A DNA stretch of 64,000 nt from positions 186,001-250,000 of the forward strand of contig NZ_CP038438.1 in the NCBI RefSeq assembly GCF_004683905.1. The letters run 5' to 3'. The position numbers and the translations under genes are program-made. Positions 58,808-64,000 of the stretch are shown one piece after another. The stretch's first letter is position 1, and each line of letters opens with the position of its first letter. Source of the DNA: Pseudomonas fluorescens (GTDB lineage Bacteria > Pseudomonadota > Gammaproteobacteria > Pseudomonadales > Pseudomonadaceae). The notes under the pieces were generated by a model, which saw only the letters and a list, made by a program, of their open reading frames with translations, had not been told where the DNA came from and searched no databases.

Positions 58808-59081
58808 ATTGGCTAGCGGTGTATGCAAAATCGATCTATAAAAATTCAAATCAATTCTATTGAGAGATAAGCCAGACCATTTAAGGCTTGCAGCGCGACG
58901 CGCATCCAATGCATTCGAAGAATATTTTTGATGCTGTTAATGCATACGCCGCTGCAGCCCGCGTGATTTCACGCTTAGCGCTAAAGGCTATAAAAATGTG
59001 CATTTATAGTATTTAAGCGAAGGTCGTGCTTCGGCCTACTTTCGGCTCCTCAACGCCTGTCGTGATCAAGGAGCCGCACCC
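58808..59081. promoter_or_regulatory. AT-rich atsB-atsR divergent regulatory region
   Basis: A region rich in A/T compared with its surroundings and free of genes. It contains CTATAAAAAT twice (58836-58845 and 58988-58997); the second copy is part of an inverted repeat CTATAAA (58988-58994) and TTTATAG (59003-59009). It probably holds promoters for both directions and sites for a sulfur-responsive LysR-type regulator such as CysB. Confidence 0.6.
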
Positions 59082-60095
59082 ATGAACCTTCCCTTCAAAC
59101 GAGTCTTCAGTCTGTTTGCCATTACGGCACTGGCGGGCCTGCTGGCGTTTAACGCGCAGGCTGACGAACTCAAGGAAATCAGGATCGCCGTGCCTGACCT
59201 GAGCGCCGGCACCCAGCACAGCGGCGGCGGTGTGGTGGATGTGCTGCGTGACCAGCAGATCTTCGAAAAAGCCTTCGCCGATCAGGGCATCAAGATTCAG
59301 TGGAGCTTTTTCAAGGGCGCCGGGCCGGTGATCAACGAGGCGTTTGCCAACGGTCAGGTCGATCTGGCGTATCTGGGCGACCTGGCGGCGATCATCGGCA
59401 AGTCCAATGGCCTCGACACATGTTTGCTCAGCGCCAGTGCGCGTGGGGTGAAACAGTATCTGGGCGTGGTGCCGGGGTCGGGGATCAAGACCCTGCAGGA
59501 TCTGAAAGGCAAGCGCGTGGCGATCTTCCGTGGCACCGCCACCCAGTTGTCGTTTGATGCGGCGCTGGCCAGTCAAGGCTTGAGCGAGAAGGATCTGAAG
59601 GTGATCAATCTCGACTTCAGCGGGGCCACCGCCGCGCTGGCGGCCAAGCAGATTGATGCGTCGTGGGGCAGCTCAGGTCTGGCCGCTTTGCAGAGCAAGG
59701 GTCTGGCCGAATTGCCGCTCAACACCAAGGACCTGGGGGGCGCCGGTAGTGTGCAATCGGTGCTGGTGGGGGCCGGCAAGTTTGTCGACGGGCATCCGGA
59801 GGTCGTGGCGAAACTGCTCAAGGCGCAGCAGCAGGCGGTGGATTGGCTGACCCAGGACAGCAACAAGGATGCCTACGTGCAGCTGGTGTCGGGGCTGGCA
59901 AGTTATCCACCAGTGATCCTGACCCAGGATCTGGCGGATCAGAAACTCAGTGAAGTGTTCCCGTCGACGCTGGACCCGGTGTTCCTCGGCAAGTTGCAGG
60001 ACTCGGTAGACCTGGCGGCGCAGCAGAAGCTGATTCGCAAACCGTTCAAGGTCAGTGATTGGGTGGCGCCTGAACTGGCGGCGGCCAAGCTCTGA
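59082..60095 (+). CDS. atsR: Sulfate-ester ABC transporter periplasmic binding protein
   Basis: A 337-residue SsuA/TauA-type binding protein: signal peptide (ITALAGLLAFNAQADE), then IRIAVPDLSAGTQHSGGG, FKGAGPVINEAFANGQVDLAYLGDLAAIIG, and ATAALAAKQIDASWGSSGL. It delivers alkyl or aryl sulfate esters to AtsBC. It is divergent from atsB and matches the P. aeruginosa / P. putida ats arrangement. The ribosome-binding site is AAGGAGCC before ATG. Confidence 0.92.
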   Translation: MNLPFKRVFSLFAITALAGLLAFNAQADELKEIRIAVPDLSAGTQHSGGGVVDVLRDQQIFEKAFADQGIKIQWSFFKGAGPVINEAFANGQVDLAYLGDLAAIIGKSNGLDTCLLSASARGVKQYLGVVPGSGIKTLQDLKGKRVAIFRGTATQLSFDAALASQGLSEKDLKVINLDFSGATAALAAKQIDASWGSSGLAALQSKGLAELPLNTKDLGGAGSVQSVLVGAGKFVDGHPEVVAKLLKAQQQAVDWLTQDSNKDAYVQLVSGLASYPPVILTQDLADQKLSEVFPSTLDPVFLGKLQDSVDLAAQQKLIRKPFKVSDWVAPELAAAKL

Positions 60096-60119
60096 ATCTC
60101 CAGTGTCTGGACGGGCCTT

Positions 60120-60210
60120 TTCGCGAGCAAGCCCGCTCCCACAGTGGATCGGCGTGAATACAAAATCTGTGTTCACCACAATCCACTGTGGGAGCGGGCT
60201 TGCTCGCGAA
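60120..60210. repeat. REP-type inverted repeat, family A
   Basis: Arms TTCGCGAGCAAGCCCGCTCC and complement ending at 60210, between the convergent atsR and LysR genes. Confidence 0.93.
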
Positions 60211-60217
60211 GCCGTCC

Positions 60218-61138
60218 TCAAACCGCGACGCTGACTTCCTGCTTATCCACCGCCACCAATGTCTCGATCATCGCTCTTGCTGCCGGCGACAAACGAAACC
60301 CGGTACGACTGACAATCCCGCAGCGCGCGTTCATGCTCTCCAGATTCTGCGGCAGATTGCGCCAGTGCAGCAGCGCCAGTGAACCCTGAGCAATGTCCTC
60401 GTAAAACGCCTCTTCCGTACCGATGCCGATGGCATTTGATTGCAGCACCACTTTCACCAGCGCCGGGAAGTGCTCGGTCTCGATGGTCGGCGAAAAATCG
60501 ATCCGGCCGCTGAGGTTCGCCAGCAGTTTGCGAATCCCCGGCGGGATCAATGTGGTCGCCAGCGGGTAGTCGAACATGTCGTTGGTCGACAGGCTCTCCT
60601 TGGCCAGCAGCGGGTGCCCGGGCCGGCAGAAGAACACGCCGCGCTTGGGCGTCAGGGCCTGGGTCTGGAAGTTCGGATCGGCTTCGAAGTGGCGGATGTC
60701 GGCGATGAAGAATTCGATCTCTTCACGGCTCAGCGCACGGCTGAGTTTTTCCCAGTTATCCACCTGAAAACAGGTGCGCACTTTCGGGTGCGCGTTGATG
60801 AATTGCGCCACCGCATCCGGCACCAGTTTCACCGCCGGGGCCGGGCCGCAGCCGAAGTGCAGTTCCCCGGCATCAAGCTTGGTCATCTGCGTCACTTCCG
60901 CGCTGAGCAGCGCCGCGCCTTGCACCAGGGTCAGGGCGTGTTGCAGCACCACCTGGCCTTCGGGCGTCGGGCGCAGATCCTTGTTGCCGCGATCCACCAG
61001 CACGCAGCCAAACTCTTGCTCCAGCCCTTGAATGCTGCGGCTGAACGCCGGTTGAGTGATGCCCATCGCGTCTGCCGCACGGACAAAACTGCGGTGTTCG
61101 TTGAGGGCGATGAAGTAGCGCAACTGGCGAAGATCCAT
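60218..61138 (-). CDS. LysR-family transcriptional regulator
   Basis: A 306-residue LTTR: helix-turn-helix (LRYFIALNEHRSFVRAADAMGITQPAFSRSIQGLEQEFGCVLVDR) and a ligand-binding domain. ATG at 61138 was chosen because GGA lies 7 bases upstream; an ATG five codons earlier is possible. The gene is divergent from atsK across 181 bp, so the dioxygenase is its likely target, and possibly the ats importer as well. The inducer is unknown, presumably a sulfur metabolite. Confidence 0.9.
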   Translation of the reverse strand: MDLRQLRYFIALNEHRSFVRAADAMGITQPAFSRSIQGLEQEFGCVLVDRGNKDLRPTPEGQVVLQHALTLVQGAALLSAEVTQMTKLDAGELHFGCGPAPAVKLVPDAVAQFINAHPKVRTCFQVDNWEKLSRALSREEIEFFIADIRHFEADPNFQTQALTPKRGVFFCRPGHPLLAKESLSTNDMFDYPLATTLIPPGIRKLLANLSGRIDFSPTIETEHFPALVKVVLQSNAIGIGTEEAFYEDIAQGSLALLHWRNLPQNLESMNARCGIVSRTGFRLSPAARAMIETLVAVDKQEVSVAV

Positions 61139-61238
61139 ATGCTTTTCCGGCATCCTAAAAATAGCTCGAAGGCATTTGCGACGAGGGTTGCTTGAGGTTT
61201 TAAATGCAAGCTCTTATTCCGTCAACGAAGCATGTGAA

Positions 61239-61268
61239 TATCTATTAGATGTAAATGGAATATAGATA
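61239..61268. promoter_or_regulatory. Inverted repeat in the LysR-atsK divergent region
   Basis: Arms TATCTAT (61239-61245) and ATAGATA (61262-61268), 16 bases apart, 52 bp before the atsK start. It is placed as expected of a LysR-type binding site. Confidence 0.45.
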
Positions 61269-61319
61269 GAGCGATGTTTCGCTGCCGCCTAACCGCAAGC
61301 AGTCGATGAGGGTCTACCC

Positions 61320-62240
61320 ATGAGCAATGCCGCACTCGCTGTAAAACCTGCTGTCCACGCGCTGGAAATCCACCCGGTGGCCGGCCGTATCGGCGCCGAG
61401 ATTCGTGGCGTGCACTTGTCCGGTGAGCTGGACGCCGCCACGGTCGAAGCCATTCAGCAGGCGCTGATCCAGTACAAGGTGGTGTTCTTCCGCGAGCAGA
61501 CCCAGCTCGACGATCAGCGCCAGGAAGCCTTCGCCCATCTGCTCGGCGAGCCGGTGGCGCATCCGACCGTACCGGTGCGTGAGGGCACGCGGTATCTGCT
61601 GGAGCTGGACGGGGCCGAGGGCCAGCGCGCCAACTCCTGGCACACCGACGTGACCTTCGTCGACGCCTACCCGAAAGCCTCGATCCTGCGCTCGGTGGTG
61701 GCGCCGGCCTTCGGTGGCGACACCCTGTGGGCCAACACCGCGACCGCGTACAACGAACTGCCGAGCGAACTGCGCGAGCTGGCGGACAAACTGGTCGCCG
61801 TACACAGCAACGAATACGACTACGCCGGGGCCAAGCCAGACGTGTCGGCGGAGAAGTTGGAGCGCTACCGCAAGGTCTTCACCTCGACCGTCTACGAGAC
61901 CGAGCATCCGGTGGTGCGTGTGCATCCGATCAGCGGCGAGAAAAGCTTGCTGCTGGGGCACTTCGTCAAACGCATCAAGGGGTATTCGCAAGCCGATTCG
62001 GCGCACCTGTTCGGCCTGTTGCAGAGCCATGTGATTCGTCAGGAAAACACCGTGCGCTGGCGCTGGAAGGCCGGTGATGTGGCGATCTGGGATAACCGTT
62101 CGACCCAGCATTATGCGATTGATGATTACGGCACCCAGGATCGCATCGTGCGGCGGGTGACGCTCAAGGGGGAAGTCCCGGTTGGGGTTTCGGGGCAGCG
62201 TAGTCAAACCATCAAAGGTGCCGAGCTCGTCGGCGTCTGA
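61320..62240 (+). CDS. atsK: Fe(II)/2-oxoglutarate-dependent alkylsulfatase
   Basis: A 306-residue TauD-fold dioxygenase. The iron-binding triad is His108-x-Asp110 (WHTDVTF) and His264 (STQHYAI), the same numbering as in P. putida AtsK, and the 2-oxoglutarate Arg is in RIVRRVTLKG. It oxidatively cleaves alkyl sulfate esters (for example 2-ethylhexyl sulfate) to an aldehyde and sulfate. Its place beside atsA-atsCBR fits a sulfate-ester scavenging unit. It is divergent from the LysR gene. Confidence 0.93.
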   Translation: MSNAALAVKPAVHALEIHPVAGRIGAEIRGVHLSGELDAATVEAIQQALIQYKVVFFREQTQLDDQRQEAFAHLLGEPVAHPTVPVREGTRYLLELDGAEGQRANSWHTDVTFVDAYPKASILRSVVAPAFGGDTLWANTATAYNELPSELRELADKLVAVHSNEYDYAGAKPDVSAEKLERYRKVFTSTVYETEHPVVRVHPISGEKSLLLGHFVKRIKGYSQADSAHLFGLLQSHVIRQENTVRWRWKAGDVAIWDNRSTQHYAIDDYGTQDRIVRRVTLKGEVPVGVSGQRSQTIKGAELVGV

Positions 62241-62249
62241 TCGGGCCTC

Positions 62250-62341
62250 TTCGCGAGCAAGCCCGCTCCCACAGTGGAAATGTGTTGAACACAGTGGATG
62301 TGAACGACACAGAACCCTGTGGGAGCGGGCTTGCTCGCGAA
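62250..62341. repeat. REP-type inverted repeat, family A
   Basis: Arms TTCGCGAGCAAGCCCGCTCC and complement ending at 62341, between the convergent atsK and sulfatase-fold gene. Confidence 0.93.
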
Positions 62342-62347
62342 GCTCTT

Positions 62348-63973
62348 TCACCAAACTCCAATCTGCACGACTTTCTCGGTCTCCGGCTCGCCATAGCGAA
62401 ACCGCTGCCCGCGCAAATCAATTTCCTGATGACTGATCGTGGTCCGCCGCTTCAAGCCGCGTACCCACTCGAACAGATATCCCGCATGCTCCTCGCGCAC
62501 TGCAGCGTAATCAGGATCATCACCCAGATCGCGCAACTCCTGCGGATCATTCAGCAGATCAAACAACTGCGGCCGGAAACCGTCGTACGCCAGGTATTTC
62601 CAGCGCTCGCTGCGCACCATGGTCATGCGGCAACGGTCGATCGGCTGGCCAAGTCGCTCGCGCGCCGGGGCCTGAAAGGCGTAGTCGTATTCGCTGATGG
62701 CGTAGCGGCGCCAGTCGGGATTTTCTCCGTGTAAAAGCGGGATCAGCGAGCGTCCTTCCAGCCGATGCTCGGCGCCCGGCAGGCCCAGTGCCTGGAGAAA
62801 AGACGGCAAGGCATCAATGGTTTCCGCCAATCGCTCATCCACCGTACCGCGGGTGATGTCCGCCGCCGCGCGCGGGTCGCGCACGATCAATGGCACGCCC
62901 ACCGATTGCTCCAGCAGAAACTCCTTCTCACCCAGCCAATGGTCGCCGAGAAAGTCGCCGTGATCGCTGGTGAACACAATCAAGGTGTCATCCCAACGAC
63001 CGTTGCTCTGCAGAAAATCGAATAGCCGCCCGAGTTGGTCATCCACCTGCTTGATCAGGCCCATGTAAGTGGGGATTACATTCAATCGTACTGAGTCCCG
63101 GGAGAAGTTGAGGCTTTCCTCATGCTGGCGAAACGCCGTGTATACGGGGTGTTTGCTGGCTTCGGAGGGCGTCGCGCGGACCGCTTCGAGAATCGATTTC
63201 GTACTGTACAAGGCGTGGTATGGCGCCGGTACGATGTAGGGCCAATGCGGTTTGATGTAGGAGAGGTGTAAACACCAGGATTTCTCACCTTGCTCGGTGA
63301 TGAAGTCGATGGCTCGATTTGTAGTGTAGACAGTCTCTGAGAACTGCTCGGGAATTCGCGCTGGCAAATGCGCATGACGCATGTGCCAGCCGCTGAGGAT
63401 TTCGCCGTTCTCGCCTTCGGCGGCGTTGGCCCAGTCGTGCCAGGGATTGCGCCCGTCGAAGCCCTGCTCGCGCAGGTAATGGGTGTAGGGTGCGGATTCG
63501 CGTTTGTCGTCGAACAGCGGGTCGTTGGGGAAGATTCCGTCGTGGCGGAAGTACGGCTCGAAACCGACCTCGTTGAGCACTTCGGCCTGCGCGCTGTCCG
63601 GGTTGATCGCCAGACGCTGCAAGGCGTCGACATTGGCCGTGGCGTGGGTCTTGCCGACCAGCGCGGTGCGGATGCCGTGGGGGCGCAGGTAGTCGCCGAT
63701 CGTCAGTTCTTCCAGCGGCAACGGCACAGCGTTCCATGCGACCTGATGGCTGCTGACGTAGCGTCCGGTATAGGCCGACATCCGCGACGGGCCGCAGATC
63801 GTGCCCTGGGTGTAGGCACGGCTGAAGCGCACGCCAGCGGCGGCCAGGCGATCGATGTTCGGCGTGTGCAGATGCGGATGACCGTAACAGGACAGGTAAT
63901 CGCGGCGCAGCTGATCGCACATGATGTACAGGACGTTGCGCACAGGGTTTTGCGGGTTGGGCATGGGGTTCAC
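62348..63973 (-). CDS. Sulfatase-fold hydrolase resembling phosphonate monoester hydrolase
   Basis: A 541-residue sulfatase-superfamily enzyme with a formylglycine-type site CGPSR (Cys60, or Cys57 from the ATG at 63964). The metal motif is CDQ rather than DD and the second site TSDHGDFLGDH has His in place of the Asn of AtsA. These DQ and DH positions and the VPL motif fit the phosphonate monoester hydrolase/phosphodiesterase branch; choline sulfatase-like action is an alternative. The start is GTG at 63973 or ATG at 63964. The GTG would overlap a TGA of a possible upstream gene at the window edge. Confidence 0.83.
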   Translation of the reverse strand: MNPMPNPQNPVRNVLYIMCDQLRRDYLSCYGHPHLHTPNIDRLAAAGVRFSRAYTQGTICGPSRMSAYTGRYVSSHQVAWNAVPLPLEELTIGDYLRPHGIRTALVGKTHATANVDALQRLAINPDSAQAEVLNEVGFEPYFRHDGIFPNDPLFDDKRESAPYTHYLREQGFDGRNPWHDWANAAEGENGEILSGWHMRHAHLPARIPEQFSETVYTTNRAIDFITEQGEKSWCLHLSYIKPHWPYIVPAPYHALYSTKSILEAVRATPSEASKHPVYTAFRQHEESLNFSRDSVRLNVIPTYMGLIKQVDDQLGRLFDFLQSNGRWDDTLIVFTSDHGDFLGDHWLGEKEFLLEQSVGVPLIVRDPRAAADITRGTVDERLAETIDALPSFLQALGLPGAEHRLEGRSLIPLLHGENPDWRRYAISEYDYAFQAPARERLGQPIDRCRMTMVRSERWKYLAYDGFRPQLFDLLNDPQELRDLGDDPDYAAVREEHAGYLFEWVRGLKRRTTISHQEIDLRGQRFRYGEPETEKVVQIGVW

Positions 63974-64000
63974 CGGTCAGAAGGACAGGCGAGGGTTGTC

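Noticed and set aside
58674..58808. Longer N-terminus of AtsB reading through the REP element
   Set aside because: The extension is made of REP sequence; GGAGGTCACCC before the ATG at 58673 marks the real start.

Overview
The window is a compact, high-GC chromosomal segment with the gene content of a fluorescent Pseudomonas (P. fluorescens group). The evidence is the gene neighbourhoods (gabDT; desA beside a GGDEF/EAL protein; oscA-sbp-cysTWA; atsA-atsC-atsB-atsR with atsK), the pgaABCD exopolysaccharide operon, and many intergenic palindromes of the types common in this group. No prophage, insertion sequence, CRISPR array or rRNA is seen. The only RNA gene found is one tRNA-Arg(CCG).

Layout. 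1-9879: 3' part of a very large repetitive surface protein (DUF4347 domain, Gly-rich beta-helix, 13 tandem Ig-like repeats), then a TolC-type outer-membrane lipoprotein and three overlapping genes for an APS kinase, an Asp/Asn beta-hydroxylase-fold enzyme and a PAPS-type sulfotransferase. 9845-12146: slipin/NfeD pair, YbaK-type deacylase, DUF2789 protein. 12266-17322: MarR-controlled aromatic-acid-type efflux operon (FUSC, DUF1656, HlyD, outer-membrane factor). 17416-19849: membrane protein and DUF945 protein. 20097-26477: pgaABCD. 26581-31785: Rieske/FAD oxidoreductase, PEBP protein, and a VWA lipoprotein / ECF sigma / anti-sigma-like unit. 32149-36926: tRNA, gabD, gabT, receiver-HDOD protein. 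37066-41553: two c-di-GMP enzymes around a fatty-acid desaturase. 41862-46135: oscA and the sulfate importer. 46217-50775: Mpo1-like protein, Crp/Fnr regulator, exported HIU hydrolase and HbpS-like protein, divergent from a two-component system. 50889-54535: hipBA, AraC regulator, second desaturase. 54639-63973: sulfate-ester scavenging (arylsulfatase, ABC importer, LysR, AtsK dioxygenase, a second sulfatase-fold hydrolase).

Sulfur recurs: sulfate import, release of sulfate from aryl and alkyl esters, and at the left end a cassette that appears to make PAPS and transfer sulfate. The most unusual unit is that left-end cassette. Translational overlaps tie the kinase, hydroxylase and sulfotransferase to the adhesin's TolC partner. 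I infer, without proof, a dedicated hydroxylation/sulfation system acting on the adhesin or on another exported molecule.
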